From contig JAVGWX010000013.1 of the NCBI GenBank assembly GCA_036924085.1, positions 46,557,175 to 46,621,174 of the forward strand: DNA of 64,000 nt. Reading direction: 5' to 3'. The first letter of the stretch is position 1, and each line of letters starts with the position of its first letter. This DNA comes from Ariolimax columbianus. Taxonomy: Eukaryota; Mollusca; Gastropoda; Stylommatophora; Arionidae. The notes beneath the pieces are model-generated. The model had not been told where the DNA came from. It searched no databases and was given only the letters and a program-made list of their open reading frames with translations. Shown in pieces: positions 1 to 11,600 of this stretch. Both the position numbers and the translations under genes were made by a program.

Positions 1-123
1 GCCAGTGGAACTGCAAGACAAGCTCTATGGTAGTGGCGAGAGTCTCAGGATGACCGCCGCTTTTTTCGAGAAAATAATGGTTACTGTCTGACTGTGTACG
101 CAGAAGAAGAAGAAGAAGAAGAA
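1..123 (+). mobile_element. 3' end of an I-group LINE with (GAA)n tail
   Basis: This is the 3' untranslated end of a LINE, cut by the left window edge. It resembles the reverse complement of the 3' end of the LINE at 50099-53990 and of the truncated copy at 63601-63863: all share a 'gacaagctctat' block, a 'ctcaggatgaccg' block and a terminal run of GAA triplets (here about 102-122). The GAA run is the simple-sequence tail. It abuts an open RTE-like fragment, which suggests this LINE inserted into or beside an older element. Confidence 0.7.
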
Positions 124-340
124 ACACTTTGACCACATCAAGAGTCACAACGGTCATGAGAGAACAGTAAAGGAAGGTATGATGCCGAGTAAGAGAGGAA
201 GACTAAGAAGGCGATGGCACCAAGATGTCAAAGAATGCTTGGGCATGACTCTGGAGCAGGCTGGAGATTTGGCAAGAGATAGAGTTTCTTTCAGACAGGC
301 TGTGATGGGATTGACATTCTGCAAAGGACATACTGCATGA
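124..340 (+). pseudogene. RTE-like LINE, C-terminal fragment of the RT protein
   Basis: One frame is open for about 72 codons up to a TGA at 338-340. It reads as the C-terminal tail of an RTE/CR1-type reverse transcriptase: a basic stretch (KRGRLRRRWHQDVKE), then a 'leucine, glutamate, alanine ... ARDR' segment and a final aromatic/basic region. No RT core or start is present, so this is only the 3' end of a truncated copy. The upstream side is the GAA tail of another LINE. It is not a host gene. Confidence 0.6.
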
Positions 341-820
341 TGATTTTAAGTTAATCAAGGAGAAAGATAAATTTAGATAATAACAAGTTTTTCAAAGCAG
401 TCAGTTACAAGAACAAGAAGGCACAGCTATAAATTAATTATAGTACGGTCCAGATTAGATATTAAAAAATATTTTTTTAGACAGAAATTTGTGAATGCTT
501 GGAATGCATTACCACAGGAAATAACGAGGACAGGTTAGTTAAGATATTTTTAAAAAGTATGGATGCACATAATTAGAATTGGTTGTATAAAAACTCTGCA
601 TGTAACCTGCCACCAAAATAATGTAAATAACTCAGTACGAGTAGCTTCTAACAGAACAAGTCAAAGCTTTCAAATACATTTAAAATACATGCAAAATTAC
701 TTGCAAACTGAAAATACAAAGAGAAATGACAAAACATTATGAGAACTAATGCAACCAACGACAGGCAGATTACTCTTGGAGGCACACTTATAGAACCACT
801 AAAAAAAGAACTATTAGAAC
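341..820 (+). mobile_element. Decayed LINE tail and AT-rich sequence
   Basis: Around 440-545 the + strand contains, across a frame slip, a short motif of the type RQKFVNAWNALPQE. This motif is common at the extreme C terminus of CR1/L2-like reverse transcriptases. The rest of the interval is AT-rich and I recognise no gene in it. A 'gagtagcttc' block near 640-660 also occurs near 55950, hinting at a shared dispersed repeat. Confidence 0.4.
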
Positions 821-827
821 ATCAACA

Positions 828-1953
828 TAGAGAAGAACTAGAAGAACCTCAACAATCACAACATAAAGAACTAGGAGAACCTCAACAATCACAACATAAA
901 GAACTAGGAGAACCTCAACAATCACAACATAAAGAACTAGGAGAACCTCAACAATCACAACATAAAGAACTAGGAGAACCTCAACAATCACAACATAAAG
1001 AACTAGGAGAACCTAAACAATGACAACATAAAGAACTAGGAGAACCTAAACAATGACAACATAAAGAACTAGGAGAACCTCAACAATCACAACATAAAGA
1101 ACTAGGAGAACCTCAACAATCACAACATAAAGAACTAGGAGAACCTAAACAATGACAACATAAAGAACTAGAAGAACCTCAACAATGACAACATAAAGAA
1201 CTAGGAGAACCTCAACAATCACAACATAAAGAACTAGGAGAACCTCAACAACCACAACATAAAGAACTAGGAGAACCTCAACAATCACAACATAAAGAAC
1301 TAGGAGAACCTCAACAATCACAACATAAAGAACTAGGAGAACCTAAACAATGACAACATAAAGAACTAGGAGAAACTCAACAATGACAACATAAAGAATT
1401 AGGAGAACCTCAACAATCACAACATAAAGAACTAGGAGAACCTCAACAATCACAACATAAAGAACTAGGAGAACCTCAACAATCACAACATAAAGAACTA
1501 GGAGAACCTCAACAATCACAACATAAAGAACTAGGAGAACCTCAACAATCACAACATAAAGAACTAGGAGAACCTCAACAATCACAACATAAAGAACTAG
1601 GAGAACCTCAACAATCACAACATAAAGAACTAGGAGAACCTCAACAATCACAACATAAAGAACTAGGAGAACCTCAACAATCACAACATAAAGAACTAGG
1701 AGAACCTCAACAATCACAACATAAAGAACTAGGAGAACCTCAACAATCACAACATAAAGAACTAGGAGAACCTCAACAATGACAACATAAAGAACTAGGA
1801 GAACCTCAACAATGACAACATAAAGAACTAGGAGAACCTCAACAATGACAACATAAAGAACTAGGAGAACCTCAACAATGACAACATAAAGAACTAGGAG
1901 AACCTCAACAATGACAACATAAAGAACTAGGAGAACCTCAACAATGACAACAT
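828..1953. repeat. 33-bp minisatellite, about 34 copies
   Basis: A tandem repeat of period 33 bp, each unit built from aaagaactaggag, aacctcaacaa and tcacaacat blocks. The main variant is a C/G change (tcacaacat versus tgacaacat). In the + frame the G form makes a TGA stop, so the + reading is broken repeatedly. On the minus strand the same sequence stays open as an 11-residue hydrophobic repeat (VVIVEVLLVLY), simply because 33 is divisible by three. Variants are clustered: a run of C-type units in the middle and a run of G-type units at the right end (about 1775-1950), a sign of local homogenisation. I regard it as non-coding. Confidence 0.9.
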
Positions 1954-2074
1954 AAAAAGAATCAGTTTTTCCATTCACATCATTGATTTTAAATACCCTA
2001 CAAAGAGGGTTTGAAAAATAGTTTTTATATTGCTCCTCTCCACGGAAATCTGTAGTAATGTTTTCAATTTCAAA

Positions 2075-2500
2075 TAAAATTTGTACATGATGTGAAGTGA
2101 AATGAAATGATAATTTCCCATGAGATGAAACATGAGATGGTGGGAGTTTACATTTTGTGAAGTGAGTGGTGACATCAATTTAAAGTGATATAAATTTTCT
2201 AAAAGTTAGTGATGTACATTTTTGTTTCTTTGAGATATTTGCAAAGGCAATATGCTTACACATGTGTATCCATACATATATATTCACTTATACCTGCTAT
2301 ACCTATTTGTTTATACACACACATGCATATTCATTTATACACACTTACATCTGTTTCTTTAAACACACATATTCATTTATACACAGACAAGCATATATTC
2401 ATTTATTCACATACATCGAAAAAAATAAATACAAAAACGCATGTGCATGTACATATAACTACTTCCACACATGTATATAAGTACACACCCAGTACCTTTA
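2075..2500. repeat. Direct repeat, left copy (~400 bp)
   Basis: Nearly the same sequence recurs at 3304-3695 in the same orientation. It begins in an AT-rich block (aaataaaattt.tacatgatg), passes through a GA-rich segment (gatgaaacatgagatggtgg) and ends in a long region of tacaca/cattta simple sequence. The ~800 bp between the copies is an ORF1-like retroelement fragment on the minus strand. Confidence 0.85.
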
Positions 2501-2504
2501 CACT

Positions 2505-3107
2505 TTTTTTTGTTGTCTTCTGCCTATTCGGGCAGTTATTCGGCCAATGCTCAGTACTCTTGCAAAAAGTACACTCTGTACGTCTTCCTGGGACAGTCAC
2601 CAACAGTGTCAGCACCAATCCATTTGGTGCTGTCACCACTGTGTAGTGCGGAAGCGGTTCCTTCGGTCTACACAGGATGACCACCCTGTCGGGGCAATTT
2701 GGCACTCTGTGTGCTTCCGCCTCCGAGTCACCGCTGAGTGCCAGAGCAATCTTCCGCACTGCTTCGGCTTTGACTGCAGGAGGAAGCCAGTGAATGGTAG
2801 CCCTTGTGCACTCCTTTTCCAGCTGTTCAATTGTGACAGAAATCTTAGGATCTGTCAACTGGAGGTGTTTCCCATGCAGGCGATTGTAGTGCTTTGCTTG
2901 ACCTGCTTCTGTCAGGGTGAGGTACCACCTACTGGGGCTTTCCAGGCGGAAAACATCATTGATGGCGCCCTTTTCGATGACGAAAGGCCCTATAAGTATG
3001 CTCTTCCTCTGAGCAAGAGATGTGCTGGAAGCATGTGCCCCTGATACTTTGACTATTAGAGGACGTACTCCAAATGCATGTCCTCCAACACACTCCTCAT
3101 GTACCAT
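2505..3107 (-). pseudogene. Retroelement ORF1 / gag-like fragment with CCHC zinc knuckle
   Basis: A minus-strand frame opens at 3107 and runs about 200 codons before entering the neighbouring direct repeat, where the predicted residues become meaningless. Near its end is a zinc knuckle of spacing CX2CX4HX4C (CTFCKSTEHWPNNC), typical of the nucleic-acid-binding ORF1 of non-LTR elements. The upstream part is mixed alpha/beta in character, with no membrane segment. No endonuclease or RT follows, so this is an isolated ORF1 piece. It may belong to the I-group LINE seen elsewhere in the window, but I cannot show that. It is not a host gene. Confidence 0.65.
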
Positions 3108-3303
3108 CTAGTAGATAGATTTAATAGTTGACATTTTAGCTTGATAGGTGTTTCTTTGAAAGTTGTACTTTGAAATCTTGAGTTGAACAAATAGTCCTTT
3201 GACTTGAAACAAATCTTTAGTAAAAAAATGTTTTCTTTGTTTTAAAAATTCTTTATTGCACATAATAAATTATTACAATTTTGAAATTTAAACAACAAAT
3301 TGC

Positions 3304-3695
3304 AAATAAAATTTCTACATGATGTGAAGTGAAATGAAATGATAATTTCCCATGAGATGAAACATGAGATGGTGGGACTTTACATTTTGTGAAGTGAGTG
3401 GTGACATCACTTTAAAATGATTTAAATTTTCAAGAAGTTAGTGATGTACATTTTTGTTTCTTTGAGATATTTGCAAAGGCAATATGCTTACACATGTGTA
3501 TCCATACATACATATTCACTTATACACGCATACCTATTTGTTTATACACACACATGCATATTCATTTATACACACTTAAATCTGTTTCTTTATTCACACA
3601 TATTCATTTATTCACCTACATAGAAGAAAAAAAACGTACATACATGTACATACAACTAATTCCACACACGTGTATATAAGTACACACCCAGTACA
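3304..3695. repeat. Direct repeat, right copy (~390 bp)
   Basis: The right copy of the repeat at 2075-2500, with a few small indels in the tacaca-rich part. It ends just before the first unit of the large tandem array. Confidence 0.85.
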
Positions 3696-4263
3696 TATAC
3701 ACATACCTGTATACAGTCATGATAATAAAGGTTTTAAATGCAAAGGTTGTTGTTGTTGCTTAGATGTTTGCCTCACTAGTTTCTACTGGCAGATGCGCGC
3801 CATTTTCCACTCCAGACCGTAGTCCATTGGGCGATATCAGGACGCATAAACCAGTGCTTGGATGTATGTTTGTGTCTGTATGTACCTATGCTAGGTTTGT
3901 GCGCCCTCATTAGTTAGCCCAACCAAAGTGCAATGGAAGGGCCTCACCATGAGGGCGCGTGTGAAAGTTGTGCAAGAGTGTGACTGTAGGATAGAGTCAA
4001 ATGAAACAGAGTGAGGTAAGAGAAGAGAGTGAAGGGAAGAGTGGCCCCCAGGGTGAGCTCCAAAGAGGTGTCTAGCACTAGGCCTACCTTCCTTGGGAGC
4101 CAAATGCAAAGGTTTTTTGTTGTTTTTTTCCTTAGATGTTTGCCTCACTTATTTCTACTGGCGGAGGCACGTCATTTTCCACCCCAGACCGTAGTCCATT
4201 GGTCGATATCAGGGACGCATAAACCAGTGCTTGGATGCATGTGTGCATCTGTATGTACCTATG

Positions 4264-7200
4264 CTAGGTTTGTGCGCCCTCAGAAGCTAGCCCAACCAAA
4301 GTGCAATGGAAGGGCTTCACCATGAGGGCGCGTGTGAAAGTTGTGCAAAGGTGTGACTGTAGGATAGAGTCAAATGAAACAGAGTGAGGTAAGAGAAGAG
4401 AGTGAAGGGAAGAGTGGCCCCCAGGGTGAGCTCCAAAGAGGTGTCTGGCACTAGGCCCACCTTCCTTGGGAGCCAAATGCATTTATTTTTTTTTGCTTAG
4501 ATGTTTGCCTCACTTGTTTCTACTGGCGGAGGTACGTCATTTTCCACCCCAGACCCCATACCGTAGTCCATTGGGCGATATCAGGATGCATAAACCAGTG
4601 CTTGGATGTATGTTTGTGTCTGTATGTACCTATGCTAGGTTTGTGCGCCCTCATTAGCTAGCCCAACCAAAGTGCAATGGAAGGGCCTCACCATGAGGGC
4701 GCGTGTGAAAGTTGTGCAAAGGTGTGACTGTAGGACAGAGTCAAATGAAACAGAGTGAGGTAAGAGAAGAGAGTGAAAGGAAGAGTGGCTCCCAGGGTGA
4801 GCTCCAAAGAGGTGTCTGGCACTAGGCCCACCTTCCTTGGGAGCCAAATGTCTTCTTTTTTTTTTCCTTAGATATTTGCCTCACTTATTTCTACTGGCGG
4901 AGGCACGTCATTTTCCACCCCAGACCGTAGTCCATTGGTCAATATCAGGACGCATAAACCAGTGCTTGGATGCATGTGTGCATCTGTATGTACCTATGCT
5001 AGGTTTGTGCGCCCTCAGAAGCTAGCCCAACCAAAGTGCAATGGAAGGGCTTCACCATGAGGGCGCGTGTGAAAGTTGTGCAAAGGTGTGACTGTAGGAT
5101 AGAGTCAAATGAAACAGAGTGAGGTAAGAGAAGAGAGTGAAGGTAAGAGTGGCCCCCAGGGTGAGCTATAAATAAGTGTCTGGCACCAGGCCCACCTTCC
5201 TTGGGAGACTAATGCATTTTTTTTTTCTCCTTAGATGTTTGCCTCACTTGTTTCTTCTGGCGGAGGCACGTCATTTTTATCCCCAGACCGTAGTCCATTG
5301 GACGATATCAGGACGCATAAACCAGTGCTTGGATGCATGTGTGCGTCTGTATGTACCTATGCTGGGTTTGTGCGCCCTCAGAAGCTAGCCCAACCAAAGT
5401 GCAATGGAACAGCCTCACCATGAGGGCGCGTGTGAAAGTTGTGCAAGGGTGTGACTGTAGGATAGAGTCAAATGAAACAGAGTGAGGTAAGAGAAGAGAG
5501 TGAAGAGAAGAGTGGCCACCAGGGTGAGCTCCAAATAGGTGTCTGGCACTAAGCCCACCTTCCTTGGGAGCCTAATGCATTTTTTTTTTTCTCCTTAGAT
5601 GTTTGCCTCACTTGTTTCTACTGGCGGAGGCACATCATTTTCCACCCCAGACCGTAGTCAATTGGGCAATATCAGGACGCATAAACCAGTGCTTGGATGC
5701 ATGTGTGCGTCTGTATGTACCTATGCTAGGTTTGTGCGCCCTCAGAAGCTAGTCCAACCAAAGTGCAATGGAAGGGCCTCACCATGAGGGCGTGCGTGAA
5801 AGTTGTGCAAGAATGTGACTGTAGGACAGAGTCAAATGAACCAGAGTGAGGTAAGAGAAGAGAGTGAAGGGAAGAGTGGCCCCCAGGGTGAGCTCCAAAG
5901 AGGTGTCTGGCACTAAGCCCACCTTCCTTGGGAGCCAAATGCCTTTTTTTTTTTTCCTTAGATGTTTGCCTCACTTGTTTTTACTGGCGGAGGCACGTCA
6001 TTTTTATCCCCAGACCGTAGTCCATTGGGCGATATCAGGACGCATAAACCAGTGCTTGGATGCATGTGTGCGTCTGTATGTACCTATGCTGGGTTTGTGC
6101 GCCCTCAGAAGCTAGCCCAACCAAAGTGCAATGGAATGGCCTCACCATGAGGGCGCGTGTGAAAGTTGTGCAAGGGTGTGACTGTAGGATTGGGGTCAAA
6201 TGAAACAGAGTGAGGTAAGAGAAGAGAGTGAAGGGAAGAGTGGCCCCCAGGGTGAGCTCCAAATAGGTGTCTGGCACTAGGCCAACCTTCCTTGGGAACC
6301 AAATGCATTTTTTTTCTCCTTAGATGTTTGCCTCACTTGTTTTTACTGGCGGAGGCACGTCATTTTTCACCCCAGACCGTAGTCCATTGGGCGATATCAG
6401 GACGCATAAACCAGTGCTTGGATGCATGTGTGCGTCTGTATGTACCTATGCTAGGTTTGTGCGCCCTGAGAAGCTAGTCCAACCAAAGTGCAATGGAAGA
6501 TCCTCACCATGAGGGCGCGTGTGAAAGTTGTGCAAGAATGTGACTGTAGGACAGAGTCAAATGAACCAGAGTGAGGTAAGAGAAGAGAGTGAAGGGAAGA
6601 GTGGCCCCAGGGTGAGCTCCAAAGAGGTGTCTGGCACTAGGCCCACCTTCCTTGGGAGCCTAATGCATTTTTTTTTTCTCCTTAGATGTTTGCCTCACTT
6701 GTTTCTACTGGCGGAGGCACGTCATTTTCCACCCCAGACCGTAGTCCATTGGGCGATATCAGGACGCATAAACCAGTGCTTGGATGCATGTGTGCGTCTG
6801 TATGTACCTATGCTAGGTTTGTGCGCCCTCAGAAGCTAGCCCAAACAAAGTGCAATGGAAGGGCCTCACCATGAGGGAGCATGTGAAAGTTGTGCAAAGG
6901 TGTGACTGTAGGATAGAGTCAAATGAAACAGAGTGAGGTAAGAGAAGAGAGTGAAGGGAAGAGTGGCCCCCAGGGTGAGCTCCAAAGAGGTGTCTGGCAC
7001 TAGGCCCACCTTCCTTGGGAGCCAAATGCATTTATTTTTTTTTGCTTAGATGTTTGCCTCACTTGTTTCTACTGGCGGAGGTACGTCATTTTCCACCCCA
7101 GACCCCATACCGTAGTCCATTGGGCGATATCAGGATGCATAAACCAGTGCTTGGATGTATGTTTGTGTCTGTATGTACCTATGCTAGGTTTGTGCGCCCT

Positions 7201-8079
7201 CATTAGCTAGCCCAACCAAAGTGCAATGGAAGGGCCTCACCATGAGGGCGCGTGTGAAAGTTGTGCAAAGGTGTGACTGTAGGACAGAGTCAAATGAAAC
7301 AGAGTGAGGTAAGAGAAGAGAGTGAAAGGAAGAGTGGCTCCCAGGGTGAGCTCCAAAGAGGTGTCTGGCACTAGGCCCACCTTCCTTGGGAGCCAAATGT
7401 CTTCTTTTTTTTTTCCTTAGATGTTTGCCTCACTTATTTCTACTGGCGGAGGCACGTCATTTTCCACCCCAGACCGTAGTCCATTGGTCAATATCAGGAC
7501 GCATAAACCAGTGCTTGGATGCATGTGTGCATCTGTATGTACCTATGCTAGGTTTGTGCGCCCTCAGAAGCTAGCCCAACCAAAGTGCAATGGAAGGGCT
7601 TCACCATGAGGGCGCGTGTGAAAGTTGTGCAAAGGTGTGACTGTAGGATAGAGTCAAATGAAACAGAGTGAGGTAAGAGAAGAGAGTGAAGGTAAGAGTG
7701 GCCCCCAGGGTGAGCTATAAATAAGTGTCTGGCACCAGGCCCACCTTCCTTGGGAGACTAATGCATTTTTTTTTTCTCCTTAGATGTTTGCCTCACTTGT
7801 TTCTTCTGGCGGAGGCACGTCATTTTTATCCCCAGACCGTAGTCCATTGGACGATATCAGGACGCATAAACCAGTGCTTGGATGCATGTGTGCGTCTGTA
7901 TGTACCTATGCTGGGTTTGTGCGTCCTCAGAAGCTAGCCCAACCAAAGTGCAATGGAACAGCCTCACCATGAGGGCGCGTGTGAAAGTTGTGCAAGGGTG
8001 TGACTGTAGGATTGGGGTCAAATGAAACAGAGTGAGGTAAGAGAAGAGAGTGAAGGGAAGAGTGGCCCCCAGGGTGAGC
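4264..8079. repeat. Higher-order duplication, period 2549 bp (7 units)
   Basis: The block starting about 4264 recurs at about 6813 with a constant offset of 2549 bp over roughly 1.25 kb. Private features are shared, such as the inserted 'cccata' in the 4500 and 7049 units and the unusual 'ctataaataagtg' in the 5165 and 7714 units. This is a segmental copy of several consecutive units, younger than the units themselves. Confidence 0.85.
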
Positions 8080-8619
8080 TCCAAATAGGTGTCTGGCACT
8101 AGGCCCACCTTCCTGGGGAGCCTAAGCATTTTTTTTTCTTAGATATTTGCCTAACTAGTTTCTACTGGCGGAGGCACGTCATTTTCCACCCCAGACCACA
8201 GTCCATTGGGCGATATCAGGACGCATAAACCAGTGCTTGGATGCATGTGTGCGTCTGTATGTACCTATGCTAGGTTTGTGCGCCCTCAGAAGCTAGCCCA
8301 ACCAAAGTGCAATGGAAGGGCCTCACCATGAGGGCGCGTGTGAAAGTTGTGCAAGGGTGTGACTGTAGGATAGAGTCAAATGAAACAGAGTGAGGTAAGA
8401 GAAGAGAGTGAAGAGAAGAGTGGCCACCAGGGTGAGCTCCAAATAGGTGTCTGGCACTAAGCCCACCTTCCTTGGGAGCCTAATGCATTTTTTTTTTTCT
8501 CCTTAGATGTTTGCCTCACTTGTTTCTACTGGCGGAGGCACATCATTTTCCACCCCAGACCGTAGTCAATTGGGCAATATCAGGACGCATAAACCAGTGC
8601 TTGGATGCATGTGTGCGTC

Positions 8620-11600
8620 TGTATGTACCTATGCTAGGTTTGTGCGCCCTCAGAAGCTAGTCCAACCAAAGTGCAATGGAAGGGCCTCACCATGAGGGCG
8701 TGCGTGAAAGTTGTGCAAGAATGTGACTGTAGGACAGAGTCAAATGAACCAGAGTGAGGTAAGAGAAGAGAGTGAAGGGAAGAGTGGCCCCCAGGGTGAG
8801 CTCCAAAGAGGTGTCTGGCACTAAGCCCACCTTCCTTGGGAGCCAAATGCCTTTTTTTTTTTTCCTTAGATGTTTGCCTCACTTGTTTTTACTGGCGGAG
8901 GCACGTCATTTTTATCCCCAGACCGTAGTCCATTGGGCGATATCAGGACGCATAAACCAGTGCTTGGATGCATGTGTGCGTCTGTATGTACCTATGCTGG
9001 GTTTGTGCGCCCTCAGAAGCTAGCCCAACCAAAGTGCAATGGAATGGCCTCACCATGAGGGCGCGTGTGAAAGTTGTGCAAGGGTGTGACTGTAGGATTG
9101 GGGTCAAATGAAACAGAGTGAGGTAAGAGAAGAGAGTGAAGGGAAGAGTGGCCCCCAGGGTGAGCTCCAAATAGGTGTCTGGCACTAGGCCAACCTTCCT
9201 TGGGAACCAAATGCATTTTTTTTTTCCTTAGATGTTTGCCTCACTTGTTTTTACTGGCGGAGGCACGTCATTTTTCACCCCAGACCGTAGTCCATTGGGC
9301 GATATCAGGACGCATAAACCAGTGCTTGGATGCATGTGTGCGTCTGTATGTACCTATGCTAGGTTTGTGCGCCCTGAGAAGCTAGTCCAACCAAAGTGCA
9401 ATGGAAGATCCTCACCATGAGGGCGCGTGTGAAAGTTGTGCAAGAATGTGACTGTAGGACAGAGTCAAATGAACCAGAGTGAGGTAAGAGAAGAGAGTGA
9501 AGGGAAGAGTGGCCCCAGGGTGAGCTCCAAAGAGGTGTCTGGCACTAGGCCCACCTTCCTTGGGAGCCTAATGCATTTTTTTTTTCTCCTTAGATGTTTG
9601 CCTCACTTGTTTCTACTGGCGGAGGCACGTCATTTTCCACCCCAGACCGTAGTCCATTGGGCGATATCAGGATGCATAAACCAGTGCTTGGATGCATGTG
9701 TGCGTCTGTATGTACCTATGCTAGGTTTGTGCGCCCTCAGAAGCTAGCCCAAACAAAGTGCAATGGAAGGGCCTCACCATGAGGGAGCATGTGAAAGTTG
9801 TGCAAGAATGTGACTGTAGGACAGAGTCCAAATGAAACAGAGTGAGGTAAGAGAAGAGAGTGAAGGGAAGAGTGGCCCCCAGGGTGAGCTCCAAATAGGT
9901 GTCTGGCACTAGGCCCACCTTCCTTGGGAGCCTAATGCATTTTTTTTTTCTCCTTAGATGTTTGCCTCACTTGTTTCTACTGGCGGAGGCACGTCATTTT
10001 CCACCCCAGACCGTAGTCCATTGGGCGATATCAGGACGCATAAACCAGTGCTTGGATGCATGTGTGCGTCTGTATGTACCTATGCTAGGTTTGTGCGCCC
10101 TCAGAAGCTAGCCCAACGAAAGTGCAATGGAACGGCCTCACCATGAGGGCACGTGTTAAAGTTGTGCAAGAGTGTGACTGTAGGACAGAGTCCAAATGAA
10201 ATAGAGTGAGGTAAGAGAAGAGAGTGAAGGGAAGAGTGGCCCCCAGGGTGAGCTCCAAAGAGGTGTCTGGCACTAGGCCCACCTTCCTTGGGAGCCAAAT
10301 GCATTTTTTTTTTTCCTTAGATGTTTGCCTCACTTGTTTCTACTGGCGGAGGCACGTCATTTTCCACCCCAGACCGTAGTCCATTGGGCGATATCAGGAC
10401 GCATAAACCAGTGCTTGGATGCATGTGTGCGTCTGTATGTACCTATGCTGGGTTTGTGCGCCCTCAGAAGCTAGCCCAACCAAAGTGCAATGGAAGGGCC
10501 TCACCATGAGGGCGCGTGTGAAAGTTGTGCAAAGGTGTGACTGTAGGATAGAGTCAAATGAACCAGAGTGAGGTAAGAGAAGAGAGTGAAGGGAAAAGTG
10601 GCCCCCAGGGTGAGCTCCAAAGAGGTGTCTGGCACTAAGCCCACCTTCCTTGGGAGCCAAATGCATTTTTTTTTTTCCTTAGATGTTTGCCTCACTTGTT
10701 TTTACTGGCGGAGGCACGTCATTTTTATCCCCAGACCGTAGTCCATTGGGCGATATCAGGACGCATAAACCAGTGCTTGGATGCATGTGTGCGTCTGTAT
10801 GTACCTATGCTGGGTTTGTGCGCCCTCAGAAGCTAGCCCAACCAAAGTGCAATGGAATGGCCTCACCATGAGGGCGCGTGTGAAAGTTGTGCAAGGGTGT
10901 GACTGTAGGATTGGGGTCAAATGAAACAGAGTGAGGTAAGAGAAGAGAGTGAAGGGAAGAGTGGCCCCCAGGGTGAGCTCCAAATAGGTGTCTGGCACTA
11001 GGCCAACCTTCCTTGGGAACCAAATGCATTTTTTTTTCCCCTTAGATGTTTGCCTCACTTGTTTTTACTGGCGGAGGCACGTCATTTTTCACCCCAGACC
11101 GTAGTCCATTGGGCGATATCAGGACGCATAAACCAGTGCTTGGATGCATGTGTGCGTCTGTATGTACCTATGCTGGGTTTGTGCGCCCTCAGAAGCTAGC
11201 CCAACCAAAGTGCAATGGAATGGCCTCACCATGAGGGCGCGTGTGAAAGTTGTGCAAGGGTGTGACTGTAGGATTGGGGTCAAATGAAACAGAGTGAGGT
11301 AAGAGAAGAGAGTGAAGGGAAGAGTGGCCCCCAGGGTGAGCTCCAAATAGGTGTCTGGCACTAGGCCCACCTTCCTTGGGAGCCTAATGCATTTTTTTTT
11401 TCTCCTTAGATGTTTGCCTCACTTGTTTCTACTGGCGGAGGCACGTCATTTTCCACCCCAGACCGTAGTCCATTGGGCGATATCAGGACGCATAAACCAG
11501 TGCTTGGATGCATGTGTGCGTCTGTATGTACCTATGCTAGGTTTGTGCGCCCTCAGAAGCTAGTCCAACCAAAGTGCAATGGAAGGGCCTCACCATGAGG

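Noticed and set aside
788..991. Short ORFs on both strands in the 33-bp minisatellite
   Set aside because: Repeat shadows with no independent support.
1343..1978. 211-codon minus-strand ORF of hydrophobic 11-residue repeats
   Set aside because: It is a by-product of a 33-bp minisatellite, with no unique coding sequence at either end.
2403..2504. C-terminal extension of the ORF1-like frame
   Set aside because: The frame runs from the retroelement into the flanking direct repeat; residues there reflect simple sequence.
10321..10509. A 62-codon + strand ORF beginning with ATG right after the acceptor in most satellite units
   Set aside because: Other frames are also open over the same stretch, amino-acid changes between units are common and unconstrained-looking, and recent duplication explains the shared frame. 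No domain or signal is recognisable.
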